A DNA stretch of 33,951 nucleotides from Peribacillus acanthi (lineage in GTDB: Bacteria > Bacillota > Bacilli > Bacillales > DSM-1321): NCBI RefSeq assembly GCF_003073175.1, contig NZ_QBBX01000027.1:1-33951 (forward strand), given 5' to 3'. Below are positions 16,503 to 22,740 of this stretch, piece after piece. A program made the translations under genes and the position numbers. The notes beneath the pieces were generated by a model, which was not told where the DNA came from, did not search any database, and saw only the letters and a program-made list of their open reading frames with translations. Positions within the stretch are counted from its first letter, which is position 1, and each line of letters starts with the position of its first letter.

Positions 16503-17822
16503 TTATAATTGACTGACTTTCGGTTGAACCTCTTTAATAACGTGTTTATCTTTGTTATTTGTTAGTTTTAAAGTCATTAAGGTAATCATTCCGATTACAA
16601 GGAGTCCTGATAAGATAAACATCCCAGTCGTAAACGCTACGATTCCAAGGATCATTGGTCCTACAAAACCTCCCAAAGCTGCAAAAGAATTAACTAATGC
16701 AATTCCAACTGGTGCGGTGGATTCGGTAAAGAAAAATGTCATGTAAGCAAAGAAACAACCAATAAATCCATACAACCCGACCGACGTAATGGTTAACATA
16801 AGGACCATCATAAAGACGCTTTCTGAAAACCCACATCCAATGAATCCAATTGCGGCAATAATAAAACAATATATTAAGTGTGTTTTGTGAGCATTGGTTC
16901 TATCTGAATTCCACCCCACAAAAATGATTGCTGGGATTCCAATTAAAGAAGGAATCATAGCTAACCAACCTACCTCTAAGTTAGACGTTCCGCTTGCCGA
17001 TAAAGATTTAATGATAGTAGGCATCCAAAATGACAAACCATAAACAGCTGTATATCCCGCAAAATATAAAAGTGATAACTTCCAAATTTTTAAATCTTTT
17101 AGCATATCAAGCTTTGAGACTTTATTAATCTTTGAACTATACAGTCGTTCAGCCATTAATTCTTTCTCTAACCAATCTATTTCTTGTTTTGATAACCATT
17201 TTGCATCGGAAGGTTTATTAGTTAAGTAAAACACGACCATTACACCTAAAAGAATTGCAGGGATTCCTTCTAAGATAAACATCCATCTCCAACCTGCCAT
17301 ATCAAACCAAGAAACATTATCAATAATCCATGTTGACAATGGTGCCCCGATTAATCCACCGATTGGTAAAGCCAATAGTAATGCGGCTGTCGCACGACCT
17401 CTTTCACGTGCTCTAAACCAGTAGGTTAAATACAGGATAATACCAGGGAAAAATCCTGCTTCAGCGACTCCTAATAGAAAACGTAAGATATATAAATGAG
17501 TTTCGGATTGTACAAAACCAGTTAAAATTACGACAATTCCCCAAGAAATCATAATGCGCGCAATCCATATTCTCGCTCCAAGTTTATGCATGACCATGTT
17601 ACTTGGTACTTCAAAAAAGAAATATCCGATAAAGAATATACCTGAAAGTAGACCAAAGGCTTCAGCAGATAAGGCTAAATCTGCATTCATTTCTAAAGCT
17701 GCATAACCTAAGTTAACCCGGTCTAGGTACGCAATAATATACAGTATTAGTATGAACGGAAGAATGCGAAACATCGTTTTACTGACGGTACTTTTTTCAA
17801 TTTCCTGAACAGATTGATTCAT
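16503..17822 (-). CDS. MFS transporter, anion:cation symporter (ACS) family
   Basis: A 439-aa permease with about 12 helices. The N-terminal run RILPFILILYIIAYLDRVNLGYAALEM and the following FFIGYFFFEVPSNMVMHKLGARIWIA are hallmarks of the ACS family, which imports organic anions such as hexuronates, phthalate or hydroxyphenylacetate with protons. RARERGRATAALLLALPIGG is the motif between helices 4 and 5. The first gene of an operon with acetoacetyl-CoA synthetase, it plausibly imports acetoacetate or a precursor; this is inference. The start at 17822 has AAGGAGG 8 nt upstream; the frame is open to 17864. The upstream region holds a cre box and two palindromes, so glucose repression and TetR control are likely. 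Confidence 0.9.
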   Translation of the reverse strand: MNQSVQEIEKSTVSKTMFRILPFILILYIIAYLDRVNLGYAALEMNADLALSAEAFGLLSGIFFIGYFFFEVPSNMVMHKLGARIWIARIMISWGIVVILTGFVQSETHLYILRFLLGVAEAGFFPGIILYLTYWFRARERGRATAALLLALPIGGLIGAPLSTWIIDNVSWFDMAGWRWMFILEGIPAILLGVMVVFYLTNKPSDAKWLSKQEIDWLEKELMAERLYSSKINKVSKLDMLKDLKIWKLSLLYFAGYTAVYGLSFWMPTIIKSLSASGTSNLEVGWLAMIPSLIGIPAIIFVGWNSDRTNAHKTHLIYCFIIAAIGFIGCGFSESVFMMVLMLTITSVGLYGFIGCFFAYMTFFFTESTAPVGIALVNSFAALGGFVGPMILGIVAFTTGMFILSGLLVIGMITLMTLKLTNNKDKHVIKEVQPKVSQL

Positions 17823-17877
17823 AATTTTTCCTCCTTTATAAGTTATGAAAAACAAATTATTCACTGCCCTCCTTTTT

Positions 17878-17891
17878 ATAAAGCGCTTACA
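17878..17891 (-). promoter_or_regulatory. cre box (CcpA site)
   Basis: Leftward the sequence TGTAAGCGCTTTAT matches the consensus TGWAARCGYTWNCW at 13 of 14 positions. It lies 56 nt upstream of the permease start, downstream of the likely promoter, which fits roadblock-type catabolite repression by CcpA. Confidence 0.75.
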
Positions 17892-17938
17892 TTTATGAAA
17901 AACTAAGTTGACTTCCTGTAAATTAGCTGTGAAAATTA

Positions 17939-17954
17939 ATAGACCGTAGTCTAT
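17939..17954. promoter_or_regulatory. Operator-like palindrome 1
   Basis: ATAGACCGTAGTCTAT has arms ATAGAC and GTCTAT. It matches the reverse of palindrome 2, with centres 28 nt apart, and lies just after a possible rightward promoter (TTGACT 17908-17913, GAAAAT 17931-17936). It is a probable site for the TetR regulator. Confidence 0.65.
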
Positions 17955-17968
17955 AAAAACAATTTCTC

Positions 17969-17980
17969 AGACTACAGTCT
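17969..17980. promoter_or_regulatory. Operator-like palindrome 2
   Basis: AGACTACAGTCT is a near-perfect palindrome sharing AGACTAC-GTCTATT with the complement of palindrome 1. It lies just downstream of a leftward TTGACA (17984-17989), so a bound repressor could block the permease operon. Confidence 0.65.
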
Positions 17981-18025
17981 ATTTGTCAATATTATTTTAA
18001 ATTTTCTGAAAAAGAGTGAATTCCT

Positions 18026-18619
18026 ATGAATCTTAGACAGCAAAAAGCAATGCAAACAAAAAAGAAAATCTCAAAAGTGGCTTTAGAATTGTTTAATAAA
18101 AAAGGTTTCAGCAATGTCACCGTTGATGAAATCATTGAAAAAACCCAGACTTCAAAAGGTGCTTTTTATAATCATTTCAAAAGTAAGCATGATATCTTTT
18201 TAGAAAAATTCAATGAAATTGATAAATATTACATTGAGGAGCTTTTGCCTCAAATGCAAACAATGGATACAGCTGAACAGAAATTGAAGTGGTTCTTTTC
18301 TATGCAAATGGATTACATTGAAAAAGTATTTGGATGGGACGTCACCCGCACAATATATGAGCAACAATTAAACACAGAAAGAGAATCTTTCTTCTTAATT
18401 CCTGATCGGCCGCTTTATCAAATCCTATTTGATTTATGTGTTGAGGGACAAATAAACAATGAATTACGTGACGATTTGACACCTGAACAGATGGTTACTT
18501 TCTTCGCAAGAGTAATAAGAGGAATTGTATATGATTGGAGCATTAACAAAGGAAATTTTCCATTATCTGAGGAACAAGAAGAATTATTTGGAGTTGTAAT
18601 CCGTGGTTTAAAAAAATAA
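18026..18619 (+). CDS. TetR/AcrR family transcriptional regulator
   Basis: A 197-aa regulator. The N-terminal TetR helix-turn-helix spans about residues 10-58: KISKVALELFNKKGFSNVTV, then DEIIEKTQTSKGAFYNHFKSKHDIF. The helical C-terminal domain (about 60-197) binds a ligand and dimerises; it contains LTPEQMVTFFARVIRGIVYDW. It is transcribed away from the ACS permease and acetoacetyl-CoA synthetase operon, with two similar palindromes between, so it most likely represses that operon and itself and responds to a pathway acid or CoA ester. The ligand is inferred, not seen. The ATG at 18026 has a weak ribosome binding site (AAAAGAGTG). Confidence 0.9.
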   Translation: MNLRQQKAMQTKKKISKVALELFNKKGFSNVTVDEIIEKTQTSKGAFYNHFKSKHDIFLEKFNEIDKYYIEELLPQMQTMDTAEQKLKWFFSMQMDYIEKVFGWDVTRTIYEQQLNTERESFFLIPDRPLYQILFDLCVEGQINNELRDDLTPEQMVTFFARVIRGIVYDWSINKGNFPLSEEQEELFGVVIRGLKK

Positions 18620-18878
18620 ACGCATATCAAGCAATTACGAATGACGTTTTTCATCCGATTCTTTTTTCTCGCTTCAGTAAAACAGATAAAATGATTTTAG
18701 AATACTTATAAATAGCCAATCTTTAGCACTGGCGATAACTTAGTTTCACTATATCTAATCCTAAAAGTGGCATCGACTTAGTACTTAATTCTTTGCTGTC
18801 AATTTATACATCTTTATGTGTAAAAACAAGCCCAAATGGCTTACAGTGCTTCACAAAACGGCCTAAATTATTTTTTTG

Positions 18879-18908
18879 TTGACATTCCAATTATTTTAGT
18901 GATATTAT
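18879..18908 (+). promoter_or_regulatory. Promoter of carD
   Basis: Consensus TTGACA (18879-18884) is followed after 18 nt by TATTAT (18903-18908). Confidence 0.75.
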
Positions 18909-18933
18909 AAATAATTTTGATTAATTAACAGTT

Positions 18934-18962
18934 ATGTGTTACTCTTAAATAGGTAACCACAT
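18934..18962 (+). promoter_or_regulatory. Leader hairpin before the carD ribosome binding site
   Basis: atgtgttac (18934-18942) pairs with gtaaccacat (18953-18962) with a one-base bulge. It ends one base before AGGGAGGT. Whether it binds a protein or only shields the leader is unknown. Confidence 0.45.
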
Positions 18963-18977
18963 AGGGAGGTCGATTAT

Positions 18978-19463
18978 TTGTTTCAAATTGGCGATAGTAT
19001 TGTTTATCCAATGCATGGTGCAGGTGTGATTGAAGGCATTGAAGAAAAAGAAGTTCTAGGGGAAACAAAACAGTATTATATGATAAGAATGCCAATCAAT
19101 AATATGCAAGTAATGATTCCTATGGGAAACATTGAAAAATTACGAATTCGAAGTATTTCAGACATTTCAATGATAGAGAATGTAATGGACGTATACTACA
19201 ACGGTGAGACCGATCATTCACTTTCCTGGAAGCAAAGGTACACAATGAACATGGAAAAGATGAAGTCCGGGGACTTTCTGGAGGGTGCTGAAGTGGTACG
19301 AGACTTATCTCGTCTTAATAAAGCTAAAGCACTAAACTCAAGTGAAAAACAAATGCTCGATAACGCTCGTAAATTTTTCATCAGTGAACTTGGATTAGTC
19401 AAAGGCATTTCACAAAGTGAAGCGACTGAGTTACTAGTACTCGAGCCCGATACAATTCAATAA
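18978..19463 (+). CDS. CarD/CdnL-family RNA polymerase-binding regulator
   Basis: A 161-aa protein of the CarD_CdnL_TRCF family. Residues 1-65 form the RNA polymerase-interacting Tudor-like domain: FQIGDSIVYPMHGAGVIEGI and KQYYMIRMPINNMQVMIPM. The helical C-terminus (about 70-161) contains SWKQRYTMNMEKMKSGDFLE and LNSSEKQMLDNARKFFISE, the DNA-contacting part in relatives. CarD proteins bind the polymerase beta subunit and stabilise the open promoter complex. The start is TTG at 18978 with AGGGAGGT 7 nt upstream, which explains why there is no ATG. It is a single-gene unit with its own strong promoter and terminator. Confidence 0.93.
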   Translation: MFQIGDSIVYPMHGAGVIEGIEEKEVLGETKQYYMIRMPINNMQVMIPMGNIEKLRIRSISDISMIENVMDVYYNGETDHSLSWKQRYTMNMEKMKSGDFLEGAEVVRDLSRLNKAKALNSSEKQMLDNARKFFISELGLVKGISQSEATELLVLEPDTIQ

Positions 19464-19494
19464 GGTAAAATCAACATAGACTCTTTTAACAACT

Positions 19495-19541
19495 AAAACC
19501 TCTGTATCTGCCCCCGAAATGTCGGTAGATACAGAGGTTTT
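19495..19541 (+). terminator. Terminator of carD
   Basis: A perfect 15-bp stem (19495-19509 with 19527-19541) with a small inner stem is followed by T residues. Confidence 0.9.
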
Positions 19542-19565
19542 TGGTTTGACTTTTTTCGTATACAC

Positions 19566-19704
19566 GGTAGTTTTTTCAATTTAGTTTGTCATTCGATTAC
19601 TACCAGAGGTACTTGCTTACCTTCTCGCGTTCAGCCAGTAGGGACGCCCGGTATTCTTGCCCCTGATTGTTTTGTTTTATGCTCAAAATTCGGCCATTTA
19701 TTAT
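19566..19704. repeat. GC-rich block, candidate dispersed repeat
   Basis: Between 19601 and 19665 the GC content is about 57% by my count, far above the flanks. GGTAG (19566-19570) pairs with CTACC (19600-19604) and AGGTA with TACCT around 19607-19622. The minus strand reads through in two frames, one ending in GQEYRASLLAEREK, KVSKYLW and stop. It has no start or family, so it is more like a structured repeat than a gene. Confidence 0.4.
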
Positions 19705-19760
19705 TGTAAACCCGACAAATAAAATTGCATCCACTTAAAAAATAATCGTTCATCCTCGAA

Positions 19761-19793
19761 ATAAAATCGATTATTCCATAATATCGATTTTAT
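19761..19793. repeat. Perfect 11-bp inverted repeat
   Basis: ATAAAATCGAT (19761-19771) and ATCGATTTTAT (19783-19793) are separated by 11 nt. It has no T run and lies well upstream of the NUDIX promoter. It may be an operator or a transcript-end stem. Confidence 0.6.
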
Positions 19794-19881
19794 GACAAAA
19801 TACATCTCAGGAGAACGAGGTCCATTGCATTTCCCTCACTTCGCATCCATTAATAATCACCATCTATATTTCTGATTTACT

Positions 19882-19889
19882 GCTATAAT
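19882..19889 (+). promoter_or_regulatory. Extended -10 promoter of the NUDIX gene
   Basis: TGC immediately before TATAAT (19884-19889) forms an extended -10 element. The -35 is poor, which extended -10 promoters tolerate. Confidence 0.5.
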
Positions 19890-19930
19890 AATGGTAGTAA
19901 AATTTTGGAATAAGTAAAGGAGCCTCACCT

Positions 19931-20536
19931 ATGCAATCCGAACACATCAAAATTTTCGACGACCAACACCGTGAGCTTGGCGTTGCTACCCGTGATGAAG
20001 TACATAAACTAGGTTATTGGCACGAGACGTTCCATTTTTGGTTAATTAAAAAAGAAACGGATTCCTACCAAATCTATTTTCAGATACGTAGTAATACCAA
20101 AAAGGATTACCCTAACTTGCTTGATATCACAGCTGCTGGTCATCTACTAGCACACGAAACAACCGCGGACGGAATCAGAGAAGTCGAAGAAGAGATTGGA
20201 ATCAAAGTGACAAAAGAGGAACTCGTTTCTCTTGGCGTGATTAAGAACCCAATTATTACGGAAAAATTAATTGATAAGGAATTCAGCCATGTGTTCTTAT
20301 GGGAAACTCCAAATGAACCAAACTTTGTACTTCAGAAGGAAGAAGTGTCTGGTATGGCCAAGGCTGATTTCCTAGAGTATCATGATTTATGCTTAGGAAT
20401 CACACCACAGATGTCTATTGAAGGCTATCATAATGGTTTACCATTTACAAAGACTGTCACCTTGAAAGACTTCGTCCCTCATGATCCAGGCTATAATGAA
20501 GCAGTTGTAAAAACTATCCATTTCCATATCAAATAG
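19931..20536 (+). CDS. NUDIX hydrolase
   Basis: A 201-aa protein of the NUDIX superfamily, Idi/YfcD-like branch. The NUDIX box runs from Gly70 to Ile91: GHLLAHETTADGIREVEEE with IGI following. It has G-x5-E and REVEEEIG as expected, but only six residues between the first Glu and Arg instead of the usual seven, as I recall for this subgroup. The N-terminal region (HRELGVATRDEVHKLGYWHETFHFWLI) matches isopentenyl-diphosphate isomerase-like NUDIX proteins. It probably hydrolyses a nucleoside diphosphate-linked metabolite with Mg; the substrate is unknown. The start has AAAGGAG upstream. Confidence 0.9.
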   Translation: MQSEHIKIFDDQHRELGVATRDEVHKLGYWHETFHFWLIKKETDSYQIYFQIRSNTKKDYPNLLDITAAGHLLAHETTADGIREVEEEIGIKVTKEELVSLGVIKNPIITEKLIDKEFSHVFLWETPNEPNFVLQKEEVSGMAKADFLEYHDLCLGITPQMSIEGYHNGLPFTKTVTLKDFVPHDPGYNEAVVKTIHFHIK

Positions 20537-20568
20537 AGAAAAGAACCACTTCTGTGGTTCTTTTCTCT
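20535..20568. terminator. Bidirectional terminator
   Basis: A perfect 15-bp stem (20535-20549 with 20554-20568) with a 4-nt loop lies between the convergent NUDIX and MFS genes. Confidence 0.9.
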
Positions 20569-20570
20569 GT

Positions 20571-21767
20571 TTATTTAGATTTTCTTTCAATTGACCCACT
20601 CCACAGTGTCAGCAACACCGCTCCAAACACCATGACTCCCCCAATCCAAGGAGTATGGATGAGTCCAATCGTATCAACCACAATCCCACCTACAAAAGCT
20701 CCAATCGCTATTCCCACATTGAAGGCAGCAATATTCAAAGCCGATGCAACGTTCACAGCAGCAGGAACATAGCGTTCCGCTAGCTTCACGACCAAAACTT
20801 GTAGTCCAGGCACATTCATGAATGCGAATAATCCTAATAAAAAGATTGTGATAAGTGCAACGAATTTATATGGGGCTGTAAAAGTAAGAATAACTAAAAT
20901 GATTGTTTGGATAAGGAACATCCAAGAAAGTGATCCTAATGGATTTTTATCAGCTGCTTTCCCCCCAATGGTATTTCCTATCGCGACTGCAATTCCATAC
21001 ACTAACAAGATGATACTGACTACGTTAGGTGTAAATCCAGTAATATCTTGAAGGATTGGCGTCAAATAAGTAAAGGCGACGAATGTCCCTCCATACCCAA
21101 GTGCTGTGATGGCAAAAGCCAACAACAATGGACCGCTTTTCAAAATTTTCAATTGATCGCTGAATGAGGATGGTGGTGCATCCTTAATATTTTTAGGAAT
21201 TAAAATCGCACTTGCAATGATTCCAATTATCCCTAGTAAAGCGACACCTCCAAAGGTCGCCCTCCAACCGAATGATTGTCCAATAAAGGTTCCAAGTGGG
21301 ACTCCTGTAACCGTTGCAACCGTTAACCCAGTGAACATGAAAGCAATTGCACTTGCTCGTTTGTCTTCTGGTACTAAATCAGCAGCGATTGTTGAACCAA
21401 TTGAGAAAAATACACCATGGGAAAAAGCAGTGATAATCCTTGCTACTAGCAATAACCCAAAGCTTGTCGACATAGCCGCTACTGAATTTCCTATGATAAA
21501 TATGACCATTAGTAACATTAATAATGTTTTTCGGCTCATTTTATTCGTTACTGCTGTTAAGATTGGTGCTCCAAATGCGACTCCCATCGCATAGCCAGAA
21601 ATTAATAAACCTGCTAGGGTGATAGAAATATTTAAGTCATTTGAAATGGTCGATAATAATCCTACTGGAACAAATTCTGTTGTACCGATTCCAAATGCAC
21701 TAATTGCCAATGCTAAAAGGGCTAATGTCCCACCCTTTTTCCCATGTGCTTGTATATGTGAACTCAT
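20571..21767 (-). CDS. MFS efflux transporter (DHA1, YtbD-like)
   Basis: A 398-aa pump with 12 predicted helices. The first helix block GTLALLALAISAFGIGTTEFVPVGLL, the loop TNKMSRKTLL and the following ARIITAFSHGVFFSIG are characteristic of the AraJ/YdhP/YtbD group of drug:H+ antiporters. It is divergent from an HxlR regulator, the same arrangement as B. subtilis ytbD-ytcD. That suggests efflux of a toxic compound, perhaps an electrophile, sensed by the regulator; the substrate is inferred. The start at 21767 has AGGAGG 7 nt upstream; the frame is open to 21800. Palindromes sit in the promoter region. Confidence 0.9.
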   Translation of the reverse strand: MSSHIQAHGKKGGTLALLALAISAFGIGTTEFVPVGLLSTISNDLNISITLAGLLISGYAMGVAFGAPILTAVTNKMSRKTLLMLLMVIFIIGNSVAAMSTSFGLLLVARIITAFSHGVFFSIGSTIAADLVPEDKRASAIAFMFTGLTVATVTGVPLGTFIGQSFGWRATFGGVALLGIIGIIASAILIPKNIKDAPPSSFSDQLKILKSGPLLLAFAITALGYGGTFVAFTYLTPILQDITGFTPNVVSIILLVYGIAVAIGNTIGGKAADKNPLGSLSWMFLIQTIILVILTFTAPYKFVALITIFLLGLFAFMNVPGLQVLVVKLAERYVPAAVNVASALNIAAFNVGIAIGAFVGGIVVDTIGLIHTPWIGGVMVFGAVLLTLWSGSIERKSK

Positions 21768-21876
21768 CGAAATTCCTCCTATACGTTGTTGATTATACAA
21801 AGATGGTTGATGAAGGCGCCTTTCATCTCGTGCTCTGTTTGCTATTATGAACCCTAAACTCCCATAGCGGAAGTAC

Positions 21877-21890
21877 GCACTTTAAAGTGC
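21877..21890. promoter_or_regulatory. HxlR operator candidate 1
   Basis: GCACTTTAAAGTGC is a perfect 14-bp palindrome. The preceding gaagtac also recurs before site 3. Confidence 0.7.
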
Positions 21891-21913
21891 CGCAGATACT
21901 TTTTTGGTATATA

Positions 21914-21929
21914 GGTACTTTAAAGTACC
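21914..21929. promoter_or_regulatory. HxlR operator candidate 2
   Basis: GGTACTTTAAAGTACC is a perfect 16-bp palindrome with the same ACTTTAAAGT core as site 1; the centres are 38 nt apart. Confidence 0.75.
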
Positions 21930-22030
21930 CTATACTAACTTAAAAACCGTAGAGGTATAATAGAGCTAACACTTTTTCGAAGTACCTACAGTTTGCTATT
22001 ATGCATGCAATCGTTCATATTGAGAAGTAC

Positions 22031-22044
22031 GCACTTTCAAGTTC
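22031..22044. promoter_or_regulatory. HxlR operator candidate 3
   Basis: GCACTTTCAAGTTC is a two-mismatch version of site 1, near the start of the HxlR gene. Confidence 0.55.
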
Positions 22045-22048
22045 TATA

Positions 22049-22064
22049 GGCACTTTATAGTTCC
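22049..22064. promoter_or_regulatory. HxlR operator candidate 4
   Basis: GGCACTTTATAGTTCC is an imperfect copy of the same palindrome, 19 nt centre to centre from site 3 and 26 nt from the HxlR start codon. It probably mediates autoregulation. Confidence 0.55.
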
Positions 22065-22090
22065 TTTTGATTACTATAAGGAGGATTAAG

Positions 22091-22447
22091 ATGAAAAAAT
22101 ATAATATTCCAGTAGAGGCTGCTCTAGATGTTATCGGGGGAAAATGGAAAGTCGTAATCCTTTGTCATTTGATCAAAGGAAAAAAACGTACGAGCGAATT
22201 AAAAAAACTAATGCCTGGCATCACCCAAAAAATGTTAACTCAACAGCTACGTGAATTAGAGGACGATGGCGTCATTCTGAGAGAGGTTTATAACCAAGTA
22301 CCTCCGAAAGTGGAATACTCCCTGACCGACTATGGATGGTCACTCAAATTCATACTTGACTCCCTATGCGCTTGGGGAGAGCAACACATTGAAAAGGTCT
22401 ATCCCAATAAAGAAGAAGTACTTGTCCAATCAGATTTTGGGGAATAA
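22091..22447 (+). CDS. HxlR family winged-helix regulator (YtcD-like)
   Basis: A 118-aa regulator. The family signature VEAALDVIGGKWKVVILCHL is at residues 8-27, followed by the recognition region RTSELKKLMPGITQKMLTQQLRELE, and ends with the wing and helix YSLTDYGWSLKFILDSLCAWGEQH. HxlR proteins bind as dimers to palindromes, and many sense electrophiles through a conserved N-terminal Cys. Here Cys24 lies in the signature helix, later than the usual sensing cysteine. The start at 22091 has AAGGAGG upstream; an ATG 24 nt earlier has none. It is divergent from the MFS pump it likely controls. Confidence 0.92.
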   Translation: MKKYNIPVEAALDVIGGKWKVVILCHLIKGKKRTSELKKLMPGITQKMLTQQLRELEDDGVILREVYNQVPPKVEYSLTDYGWSLKFILDSLCAWGEQHIEKVYPNKEEVLVQSDFGE

Positions 22448-22483
22448 TAATAGCCATGTAATAATGCATGGCTTTTTTTCATG
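22448..22483 (+). terminator. Terminator of the HxlR gene
   Basis: agccatg (22452-22458) pairs with catggct (22467-22473), followed by seven T residues. Confidence 0.75.
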
Positions 22484-22527
22484 GATACTGTTCGGGGAGT
22501 TTGTCTCCCCTTCAATTGGAAGGATAA

Positions 22528-22704
22528 TATGATGTAGTTATGAACAATTACCGGGCAGGTGGCGTTGGCGGATACACGATGTTTAAAGATAAGCCAGTCC
22601 TCAAGGAAATTCAGATTGATATGACTGAGATTATTGCTAATTATATCCTGGAGAGAAAAACCATAAAGGCAACTTGTGATCCTAATTGGAGAGTTGTTCT
22701 GTAA
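22528..22704 (+). pseudogene. C-terminal remnant of a 2',3'-cyclic-nucleotide phosphodiesterase/5'-nucleotidase
   Basis: A 58-residue open stretch after an in-frame TAA reads YDVVMNNYRAGG, then GYTMFKDKPVLKEIQIDM, then TEIIANYILERKTIKA, and ends DPNWRVVL. This is the C-terminal tail of the CpdB/YfkN-type bifunctional enzymes (VMNNYRAGG, MF..KPV.KEIQ.DM, IANYI, KTIKAT, NW.V), which are over 600 aa long and exported. Only the tail remains and the catalytic metallophosphatase domain is absent. An ATG at 22540 could start a 54-aa frame but has no well-placed ribosome binding site, so I call it a remnant. Confidence 0.8.
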
Positions 22705-22705
22705 A

Positions 22706-22740
22706 ACTAAGAGACCACTAATTTTCAGTGGTCTCTTAGT
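22706..22740 (-). terminator. Terminator of the NERD-UvrD gene
   Basis: A perfect 14-bp stem (22706-22719 with 22727-22740) overlaps the stop codon of the helicase gene. A short T run on the leftward side follows. It could also end any transcript of the remnant. Confidence 0.75.

Larger units (their letters stand above)
18620..18977. other. Intergenic region with carD promoter, hairpin and a weak repeat
   Basis: This stretch contains the carD promoter (18879-18908), a hairpin in its leader (18934-18962), and two diverged ~20-nt units (near 18727-18746 and 18766-18785) sharing GGC.AT.ACTTAGT. Nothing else is recognised. Confidence 0.5.
19464..19930. other. Gene-free region with a GC-rich block and an inverted repeat
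   Basis: After the carD terminator there is a GC-rich block (about 19591-19700), an 11-bp inverted repeat (19761-19793) and the NUDIX promoter. No full gene is seen. Confidence 0.6.
21768..22090. other. Divergent promoter region of the MFS pump and HxlR regulator
   Basis: This region holds four related palindromes, a TATAAT at about 21955-21960, and a possible rightward promoter TTGCTA-17-CATATT near 21991-22020. No gene is present. Confidence 0.6.

Noticed and set aside
18620-18660. Terminator after the TetR gene
   Set aside because: T runs are present, but I could not find a stable stem ahead of them.
22494-22510. Short GGGGAG/CTCCCC stem as a second terminator
   Set aside because: Six base pairs with no T run; it may be accidental or part of the decayed nucleotidase gene.
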